From JAVBTR01 sp031556065 (GTDB lineage: Bacteria > Bacillota > Clostridia > Christensenellales > Aristaeellaceae), in contig JAVBTR010000015.1 in the NCBI GenBank assembly GCA_031556065.1, forward strand, positions 1 to 49,862: a DNA stretch of 49,862 bases, in the 5' to 3' direction. Numbering within the stretch: position 1 is the first letter of the stretch; each line of letters starts with the position of its first letter. The notes below the pieces were generated by a model that had not been told where the DNA came from, ran no database searches, and worked only from the letters and a program-made list of their open reading frames with translations. Shown here one piece after another: positions 31,557-39,150 of this stretch. The position numbers were made by a program, and so were the translations under genes.

Positions 31557-31979
31557 ATGGCACAAACCAGGCCAAACGCACATGCCCGCAGGAACCGCTC
31601 CAACCAAAAAGCGGCATGGCAGCTCATTTTAAAAGGGCTTATCATATCCGTTTTAATCACAGCGGCGGCCGTGATCATCTTCGCGCTTTTGATGCAGTGG
31701 CTCAAGCCCAGCGATGGGGTGATCCGGGTAGTAAACCAAATTGTGAAACTCCTGTCCATTATCGGAGGCGTATACTTTACCGTTGGCCGGGGCGGCGAAA
31801 ACGGCCTGCTTCGCGGTGCAACAGTCGGCCTGCTGTACATGGGTGTAGGCGTGGTGCTCTATGCACTGCTTGCCGGCCAGAACGTGCCCTGGACTTCCTA
31901 CCTGGCGGATTTGGCCATGGGCATTGCCGGAGGCGGTATCACCGGCATGCTGCTTTCCAATATGCATAAGAAAAACTAA
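31557..31979 (+). CDS. TIGR04086-family membrane protein
   Basis: A 140-residue protein with four hydrophobic segments (about 18-42, 52-72, 77-98, 105-130) and a basic N-terminus (RPNAHARRNRSNQKAAWQLILKGLI). Gly-rich GGVYFTVGRGGENGLLRGATVGLLYM fits the TIGR04086 family of small proteins next to yajC/tgt genes in Clostridia. The function is unknown. ATG at 31,557 has AAGGGGG in front; an upstream ATG at 31,515 lacks one. It directly precedes the SCIFF genes, an association seen in Clostridia. Confidence 0.82.
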   Translation: MAQTRPNAHARRNRSNQKAAWQLILKGLIISVLITAAAVIIFALLMQWLKPSDGVIRVVNQIVKLLSIIGGVYFTVGRGGENGLLRGATVGLLYMGVGVVLYALLAGQNVPWTSYLADLAMGIAGGGITGMLLSNMHKKN

Positions 31980-31982
31980 CAT

Positions 31983-32011
31983 TTGCACATAAACAGATTA
32001 TGGTGTATAAT
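31983..32011 (+). promoter_or_regulatory. Sigma-A promoter of the SCIFF operon
   Basis: -35 TTGCAC (31,983-31,988), 17-base spacer, -10 TATAAT (32,006-32,011), 34 bases upstream of the precursor ATG. Confidence 0.75.
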
Positions 32012-32045
32012 ATCTCCATTCACAGAGTAAATGGAGGCGTTGACC

Positions 32046-32243
32046 ATGAAACATATTAAAACCGTTCAAGCTCCCTGCTTAAAGCAGTCCCTTGCCCATG
32101 GTGGCTGTGGCGAATGCCAGTCTTCCTGCCAATCTGCTTGCAAGACCAGCTGCACCGTGGCCAACCAATCCTGCCAGAATAAAGAAAACAACCTGGTGCT
32201 GGCTGGCAACGAAGGCAAACTGAACCGCTTGTTCGGTAAGTAA
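32046..32243 (+). CDS. scfA: SCIFF ranthipeptide precursor with C-terminal extension
   Basis: A 65-residue precursor of the Six-Cysteine-in-Forty-Five family, a ranthipeptide whose Cys sulphurs are bonded to carbons of acceptor residues by the neighbouring radical-SAM enzyme. The leader starts MKHIKT, and the core GGCGECQSSCQSACKTSCTVANQSC has C21, C24, C28, C32, C36 and C43. There is one additional Cys (C11) in the leader, and about 22 residues (NKENNLVLAGNEGKLNRLFGK) follow the core, whereas the typical precursor ends soon after the sixth Cys. The RBS GGAGG lies 8 bases before the ATG. A terminator follows. The product's role is unknown, though ranthipeptides are linked to quorum sensing in some Clostridia. 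Confidence 0.95.
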   Translation: MKHIKTVQAPCLKQSLAHGGCGECQSSCQSACKTSCTVANQSCQNKENNLVLAGNEGKLNRLFGK

Positions 32244-32255
32244 TTTTAAACAAAG

Positions 32256-32294
32256 AAGGTCATCTTCGAAAAATTTGAAGATGGCCTTTTTTCG
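32256..32294 (+). terminator. Terminator between SCIFF precursor and maturase
   Basis: A 12-bp stem (AAGGTCATCTTC, 32,256-32,267, and GAAGATGGCCTT, 32,277-32,288, one G-U pair) followed by TTTTTT. It should reduce transcription into the maturase gene and give more precursor than enzyme. Confidence 0.85.
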
Positions 32295-32312
32295 AATTGT
32301 GAGGATTTGAGT

Positions 32313-33668
32313 TTGATACATACTTTTAAAGCCGTGGGACAGCCCATGGCACTGGATGTGGGGTCGGGGGCTGTTCACGCGTTGGACCAGCTGTCCTTCG
32401 AAGCACTGAAGCTTTGGGATACAAAAAGCAAAGAGGAAATCCGCGCCGCTTTATGTTCTTCTTTTGAAGCAGACGAAGTAGATGAAGTGCTGGAAGAATT
32501 ATCAGAGCTTGAAAAGATCGGCTATATCAACGCCCCGGACGATTATCAGAACGTAACCATGGCCCCTGCCGGAGTGGTGAAAGCCATGTGCCTCCACGCA
32601 GCCCACGATTGTAACCTGCGCTGCCAGTATTGTTTTGCCGCCACAGGGGATTTTCATATGGGCGGCCGTTGTCTGCTTTCCTATGAAGTAGGGGTTAAGG
32701 CCTTGGATTGGCTGGTGGCCCATAGCGGCAGCCGCGTGAATCTGGAGGTAGATTTTTTCGGCGGTGAGCCACTGATGAACTTCCCTGTTGTAAAAGAATT
32801 GGTAGCTTATGGCCGCAGTCTTGAAGCACCTCATAACAAGCGTTTTAAGTTCACCATTACCACCAACGCCCTGGCTTTAAACGATGAAATCATCGATTTT
32901 ATCAACAAAGAAATGTCCAACGTGGTGCTTTCCATGGATGGCCGTAAGGAAGTGCACGATCGGATGCGCCCTACGGTTAACGGCAAGGGAAGCTATGAGC
33001 TGATCATGCCTAAAATGAAGCAGTTCGTCCAAGCCCGTGGGGATAAAGAATACTACGTCCGCGGCACCTTTACCGCTTACAACACCGATTTTGCCGCCGA
33101 TGTGGTGCATTTGGCCGATGAAGGCTTCGAACAGCTTTCCATCGAGCCTGTGGTTACCGATCCGTCTGTGCCCTACGCCCTTAAAGAAGAGCATTTGCCC
33201 GCCATTTTGGACGAATATGAAAAATTGGCCAAGCTCTATTACGAACGCCGCCATAATGGTCAGTGGTTCAATTTTTTCCATTTCATGATCGATTTAGAAG
33301 GCGGGCCTTGCCTGCGCAAGCGCCTTACTGGCTGCGGCGCAGGCAATGAATACGTGGCCGTAACCCCTACGGGTGATATTTACCCCTGCCACCAGTTTGT
33401 CGGCCGGGCTGGTTATCAGATGGGTTCAGTCTTAACAGATGAATTCGATCGCGATATTCAAAAGACTTTCCACGATAGCCATGTTCTGGCAAAAGAGAAA
33501 TGCAGGGATTGTTTCGCCAAGTATTTCTGTTCCGGTGGCTGCGCTGCCAATGCCCAGGCATTTTCGGGGGATATTAACAAGCCCAACGATATGGAATGCC
33601 AAATGGAGCGCAAGCGGCTTGAATGCGCCATGGCACTTTATGCCATGGAAAGGACAGATAAAGCTTAA
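32313..33668 (+). CDS. scfB: SCIFF radical-SAM thioether maturase
   Basis: A 451-residue radical SAM/SPASM enzyme that forms the thioether bridges of SCIFF. The N-terminus (about 1-90) is the peptide-binding RRE-type domain starting MIHTFKAVGQPMALDVGSGAVH; the SAM cluster is C-x3-C-x2-C in HDCNLRCQYCFA; the Cys-rich SPASM region includes CGAGNEYVAVTPTGDIYPCHQF and CRDCFAKYFCSGGCAANA. The TTG at 32,313 was selected over TTG 32,307: GAGGA is seven bases upstream of it, and it gives the known MIH start. Follows the precursor behind the terminator. Confidence 0.95.
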   Translation: MIHTFKAVGQPMALDVGSGAVHALDQLSFEALKLWDTKSKEEIRAALCSSFEADEVDEVLEELSELEKIGYINAPDDYQNVTMAPAGVVKAMCLHAAHDCNLRCQYCFAATGDFHMGGRCLLSYEVGVKALDWLVAHSGSRVNLEVDFFGGEPLMNFPVVKELVAYGRSLEAPHNKRFKFTITTNALALNDEIIDFINKEMSNVVLSMDGRKEVHDRMRPTVNGKGSYELIMPKMKQFVQARGDKEYYVRGTFTAYNTDFAADVVHLADEGFEQLSIEPVVTDPSVPYALKEEHLPAILDEYEKLAKLYYERRHNGQWFNFFHFMIDLEGGPCLRKRLTGCGAGNEYVAVTPTGDIYPCHQFVGRAGYQMGSVLTDEFDRDIQKTFHDSHVLAKEKCRDCFAKYFCSGGCAANAQAFSGDINKPNDMECQMERKRLECAMALYAMERTDKA

Positions 33669-33705
33669 TCCAACCGCCATATATGAAACAGTTTCGTTAA
33701 AAAGC

Positions 33706-33734
33706 TTGTGGCTTTGCCCCTTTTTATGTATAAT
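33706..33734 (+). promoter_or_regulatory. Promoter of the beta-propeller protein
   Basis: -35 TTGTGG (33,706-33,711), 17-base spacer, -10 TATAAT (33,729-33,734), about 50 bases upstream of the TTG start. Confidence 0.65.
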
Positions 33735-33784
33735 GTATTGGTGAAGCTGGACATATATGCTTATTGGCAAAGGAGTTTTTAGCG

Positions 33785-36487
33785 TTGAGCGATTTTCGTA
33801 ATTCCAATGGCAACCAGTCTAATGAGGAAAATGAAAAAATGGTGCAGACGCGTTTTGTTTCCAAACGCGTCGCTCAGGATACGGACACGATCCAGCAGGC
33901 AGAGCAGCCTGCTTCCCGTGTGCGCCACCGCAGAAGCGACCGGTCGTACACGGAAGGCACTTCTGAAGAGGAAGTGCTGCAGTCCCAGCAAACAGCGGTA
34001 TACGGCAGACAGGTGCAAAGTTCTTTTGAGCCTCGCAAAACTGCCGTCCCTCAAAACCAGGAAGAAAACGGCCAACGTTCCGCCGCCCCCCTTCGGCAGC
34101 CGGTAGATGCGCCGGGCTTTTCACGTGCCCGGCCAATGCCTGGCAATACCGCCGCCAGCCAAGCAAGACGGCCTAATTATAATGATCCCCGCAGTACCAT
34201 GCCCCGGGATCATGCCCGCGCTCCCGAGTACGATGATTACGACGAGGAGGACGAGCTTCCTAAAAAGCGCCGTGGCCGTCCCTGGCTAACGGTTCTGATC
34301 ATTCTTTTGCTGGTATTGGCTGCCGCTATTATTGGCCTTATGCTTTGGCCCCAAGGGGATACGGGCATTGTGGGCACTGTAAACAATTTCAAGCAAAGCC
34401 TTTTGGGGGCTGCAGGCAACATTCAAAATGCAGTGGTTCCCGATCAAAAGGAAACCGCCCAAGCATTGGATTTTACCGTGGTACCCATGCAGGGACAAGC
34501 ACCGGCTGACGTGGTCTTCACCTTGATGACAAGCAAGTCTGTAGGCGGTGTCCGCGTGGCGGATGCGGATGGTGTTCCCATCAAAACACTGCAATCCGTA
34601 GCCGTTAACGAAACCGCCTATATCTGGTCCATGACAGCCACTCTGGAAGATGCTTTCTCCGGCGATGTGGAAGCCTGGATACAAGATGGCGAAAAATGGA
34701 TGAGCACCGGGCTTACCGTTCATTTGGAAATTGCTGCGCCCTTATCCACCCCCACGCCAGCAATGGTTATGATGGCCACTGAAACCCCTGCACCTACCAT
34801 CGCCCCTACCCTGGAGCCTACTGTAGACCCAGCTGTTGTGGCGTTTGTCCAGCCTACCGTTACGGTGGAACCCACTGCCACAATCCAACCTACCCAGGCG
34901 CCTACAGCCACACCGGAACCCACTCCCGAGCCCACCGCTACACCCCAGCCTACGGCCACACCCATGCCTCTTTTAGGCGCGGCAGCGGCAGATTCAGTGG
35001 CACCCTCCAAATTAAATCTGACAGATAAAATCTACTACGGAACCAAGAGCTTAACCGAGCTTACCCGCAATGCCGAAGATAAGATTAAGATGCCCGCCCT
35101 GGACGAATATTCTGCCGATTGGCCCGGCGGCGTGCTGGCTTTCAGAAATGGGCCCTTCCGCCAAAATGCCGCCTTCGGTACCGCCGATGTCCAGGACGAA
35201 AAGATGGAAATCCTTTGGCAGGTGCCCGTAGGCGCCATTTCCACTTACTACGGTATCGGCTGGACAGGCCAGCCGGTTATCGTCAAATGGCCCAAGGAAA
35301 TCCGTGAAATGATGAATATCAATGCGGAAAAGAAAGCCATCAGTGCCCTGCGCGAAGTGATTATTTCCAGCCAGGATGGCAAGGTTTACTTCCTGGACCT
35401 TAAAGATGGCCAGCCTACCCGGGATACCATCAATATCGGTTACCCCTTAAGGGGCAGCGTTTCTCTGTACCCGGTTGCCACCAAGCCTATTTTAAGCGTA
35501 GGCCAGGCTATTTCCAAGATTGGCGGCAAAACTGGGAACATCGGCAACTACCTGTATAACCTGCTGAATCAAAAGCAGCTGCTCTACACCGATGGCCGGG
35601 ATAAAAATGCAATTTGGTCCAGCGGCGCGTTCAACGGCTCTGCCCTGTTCGACCGTACCAGCGATACCATGGTCATTGCTGGGCAAAATGGCTTGCTTTA
35701 CAGCATCAAGCTGAACTCCGATTTCAACTACAAGGAAGCGACCCTCACCGCTAAGCCCGCTACCACTTCCTTCTCTTCCAAGACTGCCAAGGAAAAGAAC
35801 AACCAAGTGGCAGTGGAAAGCAGTGTTGCCATGTACGGCGCTTATGCCTACTACGCAGATCAGTACGGTATTTTGCGCTGCGTAGATACCGACACCATGA
35901 CTACCGTCTGGGCTATTGACACAGGGGATTCCACCGATGCGACCATTGCATTGGACATGGAAAACAGCAATACCGTAGCCCTGTACACCGCCAATACCCT
36001 TAACCGCCAAGGCAAGAAGGGCGTTTGCACCGTGCGCCGCCTGAACGCCCTGACCGGCGAAGAGGATTGGAAGGTCGACGTGAACTGCGTGTACAACGAG
36101 AAGATTTCCGCTGGTGCCATGGCTTCCCCTGTGGTGGGCGAAAACAGCATCAGCAACTTGGTGATCTTTACCCTGGCCAAGACAGAAGAAGGCGGCGCCG
36201 TTATCGCCTTTGATAAGACCACCGGCAGCATCGTCTGGCAGCAGAACATGAAAGACTACTCCTGGTCCTCCCCCGTTGCCGTATATAACGAACAGGGCGA
36301 TGCGTGGATTATCCAGGGTGACAGTGCTGGTGTCCTGCATATGCTGGATGGGCAAACAGGTTCCATTCTATCCAGCTTGCAGCTGGAAGGCAAAATTGAG
36401 GCCTCCCCCGCCGTGTACAACGATATTCTGGTTATCGGTACTTCCAGCAAGGCGGCTTCCAACATCTACGGTATTCAATTAAGGTAA
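33785..36487 (+). CDS. Membrane-anchored PQQ-like beta-propeller protein
   Basis: A 900-residue single-pass protein. The first 160 residues are disordered, basic and Gln/Arg-rich (cytoplasmic), then a helix at about 166-188 (WLTVLIILLLVLAAAIIGLML), an outer beta domain, and a Thr/Pro/Glu linker (about 325-395, PTPEPT repeats). The rest, about 430-900, has repeated YFLD/VDTDT, TTVWAIDTGD, TGEEDWKVDV, TGSIVWQQNMKD and DGQTGSILSSL strands, seven or eight blades of a PQQ-type propeller that has no PQQ-enzyme residues. The TTG at 33,785 follows AAAGGAG; an ATG 54 bases downstream is the alternative. A surface or envelope role, perhaps with a cytoplasmic partner for the N-terminal tail, is inferred. 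Confidence 0.82.
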   Translation: MSDFRNSNGNQSNEENEKMVQTRFVSKRVAQDTDTIQQAEQPASRVRHRRSDRSYTEGTSEEEVLQSQQTAVYGRQVQSSFEPRKTAVPQNQEENGQRSAAPLRQPVDAPGFSRARPMPGNTAASQARRPNYNDPRSTMPRDHARAPEYDDYDEEDELPKKRRGRPWLTVLIILLLVLAAAIIGLMLWPQGDTGIVGTVNNFKQSLLGAAGNIQNAVVPDQKETAQALDFTVVPMQGQAPADVVFTLMTSKSVGGVRVADADGVPIKTLQSVAVNETAYIWSMTATLEDAFSGDVEAWIQDGEKWMSTGLTVHLEIAAPLSTPTPAMVMMATETPAPTIAPTLEPTVDPAVVAFVQPTVTVEPTATIQPTQAPTATPEPTPEPTATPQPTATPMPLLGAAAADSVAPSKLNLTDKIYYGTKSLTELTRNAEDKIKMPALDEYSADWPGGVLAFRNGPFRQNAAFGTADVQDEKMEILWQVPVGAISTYYGIGWTGQPVIVKWPKEIREMMNINAEKKAISALREVIISSQDGKVYFLDLKDGQPTRDTINIGYPLRGSVSLYPVATKPILSVGQAISKIGGKTGNIGNYLYNLLNQKQLLYTDGRDKNAIWSSGAFNGSALFDRTSDTMVIAGQNGLLYSIKLNSDFNYKEATLTAKPATTSFSSKTAKEKNNQVAVESSVAMYGAYAYYADQYGILRCVDTDTMTTVWAIDTGDSTDATIALDMENSNTVALYTANTLNRQGKKGVCTVRRLNALTGEEDWKVDVNCVYNEKISAGAMASPVVGENSISNLVIFTLAKTEEGGAVIAFDKTTGSIVWQQNMKDYSWSSPVAVYNEQGDAWIIQGDSAGVLHMLDGQTGSILSSLQLEGKIEASPAVYNDILVIGTSSKAASNIYGIQLR

Positions 36488-36501
36488 TAATACACATTCT
36501 A

Positions 36502-36540
36502 AAAGGGCGTGGCGATCATCATTCGCCCCGCCCTTTACTT
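36502..36540 (+). terminator. Terminator after the beta-propeller gene
   Basis: A GC-rich hairpin (AAAGGGCG-GGCGA with TCGCC-CGCCCTTT, one mismatch; loop TCATCAT) followed by TTTACTTA, 14 bases after the propeller stop and 20 before the glpK ATG. Confidence 0.7.
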
Positions 36541-36556
36541 ATAGGGAGGTTTGCAT

Positions 36557-38047
36557 ATGGGACAGCCTGTTTTAGTAGCATTGGATCAGGGCACCACCAG
36601 TTCCCGGGCCATGGTGTTTAACCTTAAGGGGGAGGTGCTGGCCGCCCACGCCATTCCCTTTGAGCAGCTATTCCCCAAGCCCGGCTTTGTGGAGCACCGT
36701 CCTAAAGATATTCTGGCAAGCCAGCTTGAATCCCTTAAAGAAGCGGTGCGCCTTTCCGGGGTAGATATCAGCGACATTGCCGCCATCGGCATCACCAATC
36801 AGAGGGAAACCACCCTCATTTGGGATAAGGAAACCGGCGAATGCGTCTATAACGCTATCGTCTGGCAGTGCAGGCGCACTGCGCCTATGGTGGAAGCCTT
36901 AAAACCCCATGGCGATTTAATTCGCCAAAAAACCGGTTTGGTTCCCGATGCCTATTTTTCCGGCACGAAAATCAAATGGATTTTGGACGAAATGGCCCTC
37001 CATGCCAGAGCGGCAAAGGGCGAACTTTGCTTCGGCACAGTGGATTCCTTTCTGGCTTGGCACCTGTGCCAAGGCCGTCCCCATGTGACAGATGCCACCA
37101 ATGCCTCCCGCACCATGCTCTTCAACATTCATACCCAGGCCTGGGATGATGCGCTTTTAGCGCTGTTGGGCATCGAAAAAGCCATTCTTCCCCAGGTGGT
37201 GGACACCGCAGGTCCCATCGGCATGCTGGACCCTGCCATCCTGGGCCGCCCCATTCCCGTAACCTGTCTGGTGGGCGACCAGCACGCATCCCTTTTCGGC
37301 CAGGCTTGCTTTGAAAAGGGTATGGTGAAGAACACCTATGGTACCGGCTGTTTCATGCTCATGAATACTGGCGATACCCCTGTGCAAAATAACGCCGGCC
37401 TCCTTACCACCATGGCCTGGCGCTTAAACGGCAAGCCGGTCTATGCGCTGGAAGGCAGCGTATTTATGGGGGGTGCTACCATTCAATGGCTGCGGGATGA
37501 AATGAAGATGATCGCCTCCGCCCAAGAAACAGAAGCCATCGCCGCTTCGGTTTCCTCCACCCAAGGGGTCTACCTGGTGCCTGCCCATACGGGACTTGGG
37601 GCCCCCTGGTGGGATATGTACAGCCGGGGCACCATTCTTGGGATGACAAGAGGCACCAATCGTGCCCATATTGTCCGTGCGGCCCTGGAAGCCATTGCCT
37701 ACCAAAGCTACGATCTTATGGCGGCCATGGTTAAAGAAAGCGGCATCACGCCTCCCTCGCTTAAGGTGGATGGGGGCGCCAGCATCAACGCTTTTCTGAT
37801 GGCCTTCCAAGCCAATATCCTGGGTACCCCCGTGGTTCGCCCCAAGGTGTTGGAAACCACGGCCCTGGGCGCTGCCCTCTTAGCGGGCCTGGGTGTGGGC
37901 ATGTATTCTTCCATGGCCGATATCGCGGCCATCTGGCAAAAGGATCTGGTCTTTACCCCGCAAATGGAAAAACCCCAAGCCGATGCCCTGCTTAAAGGCT
38001 GGCACCGGGCAGTTCAAAAAGCCCTTAATTGGGTCGAAAAGGAGTAG
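36557..38047 (+). CDS. glpK: Glycerol kinase
   Basis: A 496-residue FGGY-family kinase that makes sn-glycerol 3-phosphate from glycerol and ATP. Signatures are DQGTTSSRAMVFN, FGTVDSFLAWHLCQGRPHVTDATNASRTMLFNI, GDQHASLFGQACFEKGMVKNTYGTGCFMLMNTG and PYWDMYSRG-type APWWDMYSRGTILGMTRGTNRAHIVRAALEAIAYQ. The ATG at 36,557 is 7 bases after AGGGAGG and fits the family start MGQPVLVALDQGT. No glpF or glpD nearby. The unknown gene follows four bases later, so they are co-transcribed. Confidence 0.97.
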   Translation: MGQPVLVALDQGTTSSRAMVFNLKGEVLAAHAIPFEQLFPKPGFVEHRPKDILASQLESLKEAVRLSGVDISDIAAIGITNQRETTLIWDKETGECVYNAIVWQCRRTAPMVEALKPHGDLIRQKTGLVPDAYFSGTKIKWILDEMALHARAAKGELCFGTVDSFLAWHLCQGRPHVTDATNASRTMLFNIHTQAWDDALLALLGIEKAILPQVVDTAGPIGMLDPAILGRPIPVTCLVGDQHASLFGQACFEKGMVKNTYGTGCFMLMNTGDTPVQNNAGLLTTMAWRLNGKPVYALEGSVFMGGATIQWLRDEMKMIASAQETEAIAASVSSTQGVYLVPAHTGLGAPWWDMYSRGTILGMTRGTNRAHIVRAALEAIAYQSYDLMAAMVKESGITPPSLKVDGGASINAFLMAFQANILGTPVVRPKVLETTALGAALLAGLGVGMYSSMADIAAIWQKDLVFTPQMEKPQADALLKGWHRAVQKALNWVEKE

Positions 38048-38052
38048 CTATC

Positions 38053-38529
38053 ATGGCCACAAAAGAAACACTTACTTTCGAAAGCTTTATTGCCAACGTC
38101 TACCCGCCCTACCAACAAGACCTCACCGCCCTTCACGAAAAGCTCCTGGCCCAAGGGCTCACCTTCAAAGCGGAGCAAGCCGCCAGTGGCCCGGTTATCT
38201 CTTATCAGCTTAACAAAAAAACCGTCTTTAACTTCATCTTCCGCAAGTCCGGCATGCTGGTGCGCCTCTACGGAGAAAACCTCCATCGCTATGAAGGCCT
38301 TTTGGAGAACCTTCCCGAAAGCCTTAACAAAGCCATTATTAAAGCCTCCATCTGCAAGCGCCTCACCGCCACTGCCCCCTGCAATTCCCGGTGCCCCATG
38401 GGCTATACCTTCCATTTCCAAGGCCAGGAAGTCAAAAAGTGCCGCTACAATATCATCCTTCCAGTGGATGATGAAACGTTGCCTATTATACTGAATCTGG
38501 TAGAGCAAGAGATTGCTGCCAGGTTGTAG
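38053..38529 (+). CDS. Conserved protein of unknown function
   Basis: A 158-residue soluble protein with no signal or membrane segment. It begins five bases after the glpK stop behind AAAGGAG. A Cys cluster, CKRLTATAPCNSRCPMGYTFHFQGQEVKKC, occupies about residues 109-138 (four Cys with spacing C-x9-C-x3-C-x15-C) and might hold a metal, but this is only a pattern. I do not recognise the family. The position right after glpK suggests that it is in the same operon, not that it acts on glycerol. It is followed nine bases later by the second large structured repeat. Confidence 0.7.
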   Translation: MATKETLTFESFIANVYPPYQQDLTALHEKLLAQGLTFKAEQAASGPVISYQLNKKTVFNFIFRKSGMLVRLYGENLHRYEGLLENLPESLNKAIIKASICKRLTATAPCNSRCPMGYTFHFQGQEVKKCRYNIILPVDDETLPIILNLVEQEIAARL

Positions 38530-38533
38530 AAAT

Positions 38534-38700
38534 ACGAGGGGCTGTCGCAATAAGAATCAAGGAACGCCAAGGGCTCTGCCCTTGGAACCCGCAAAGGGAT
38601 ACATCCCTTTGATCCCATTATGGGATTTTTAAGGGATGAAATCCCTTAAACTGGGTCTGGGACAGCGTCCCAGCGTTTTCCTTATTGCGACAGCCCTCGT
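38534..38700 (+). repeat. Large structured repeat, copy 2
   Basis: The second copy of the element at 23,171, closed by a stem ACGAGGG-GCTGTCGCAATAA type (38,534-38,553 with 38,682-38,700; one base bulged). It has the same order of five inner hairpins. Compared with copy 1 the closing stem has GCTGTCGC/GCGACAGC where copy 1 has GCTGCCGC/GCGGCAGC, a compensated change, and the hairpin loop in AAAGGGAT-ATCCCTTT is AC instead of GT. Right after it comes the tail GCTCTACCAAAAGAAAACT (38,701-38,719), the same tail as in the long-hairpin family. Confidence 0.9.
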
Positions 38701-38732
38701 GCTCTACCAAAAGAAAACTAAATAAACGTCCC

Positions 38733-38936
38733 TTATTTTTCTGCAACGTATTCTGCAATGTCGCACAAGCGGCACTGCAGAATTTTGCATAGATCACAAA
38801 GGGTGTTGGTAGAAACAGACATGTTCTTCCTTAGCCTTTGAATTGTGCTGGACGATATTTTATGTTTTTCTCTAAGTGTATAGGTCGTAAAACCCTTTTC
38901 TTTCATCGTTTCCCACAGAAGATCATAGCAAATCAC
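38733..38936 (-). CDS. Small XRE-family helix-turn-helix regulator
   Basis: A 67-residue Cro/C1-type DNA-binding protein. Helices 2-3 correspond to TTYTLREKHKISSSTIQRLRKNMSVSTNTLCDLCKILQC, with ISSSTIQRLRKN as the likely recognition part. GTG at 38,936 follows AAGGAGGAG four bases upstream; the previous ATG at 38,954 is in the RBS region and less likely. It is divergent from the 39-residue gene, with a palindrome between them. Such short XRE proteins are common in Clostridia and often autoregulate. Confidence 0.85.
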   Translation of the reverse strand: MICYDLLWETMKEKGFTTYTLREKHKISSSTIQRLRKNMSVSTNTLCDLCKILQCRLCDIAEYVAEK

Positions 38937-38948
38937 GCAAACTCCTCC

Positions 38949-38977
38949 TTGCATGATTATATTATGTTCGTTATAAT
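38949..38977 (+). promoter_or_regulatory. Promoter of the small acidic protein
   Basis: -35 TTGCAT (38,949-38,954), 17-base spacer, -10 TATAAT (38,972-38,977). On the other strand a second TATAAT at 38,956-38,961 may serve the XRE gene, so the two promoters overlap. Confidence 0.65.
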
Positions 38978-38994
38978 GGACATACGCTATGTCC
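38978..38994. promoter_or_regulatory. Palindromic operator candidate between the divergent genes
   Basis: GGACATA-CGC-TATGTCC, a perfect 7-bp inverted repeat with 3-base spacer, directly after the plus-strand -10 box and in the -35 region of the XRE promoter. It is the natural binding site for the XRE dimer, which would repress both genes. Confidence 0.6.
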
Positions 38995-39026
38995 GAATAT
39001 TGGCCACATCAGGGAAGTGAATGGAA

Positions 39027-39146
39027 ATGGCGAATTACGAAGAACTGCGCAGCGATCTATACGATCTTGTAGACAAAACCATTGAAAAGCTCAAAGCAAT
39101 GCATGAGGAAACTACTGATCAATGCAGTGAGGAATCAGACGAATAA
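39027..39146 (+). CDS. Small acidic protein divergent from the XRE regulator
   Basis: A 39-residue protein (MANYEELRSDLYDLVDKTIEKLKAMHEETTDQCSEESDE), mostly helical with an acidic C-terminus and one Cys. The ATG at 39,027 has AGGGAAG nine bases upstream; an in-frame ATG at 39,021 is too near the RBS. No membrane segment is present, so it is not a typical small membrane toxin. It is probably controlled by the XRE protein through the shared palindrome. The function is unknown; it may be an antagonist of the regulator or an effector. Confidence 0.6.
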   Translation: MANYEELRSDLYDLVDKTIEKLKAMHEETTDQCSEESDE

Positions 39147-39150
39147 TTCA

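Noticed and set aside
35492..36355. 287-residue minus-strand frame
   Set aside because: Shadow of the beta-propeller gene; Gly/Val/His-rich, without start signal or recognised motif.
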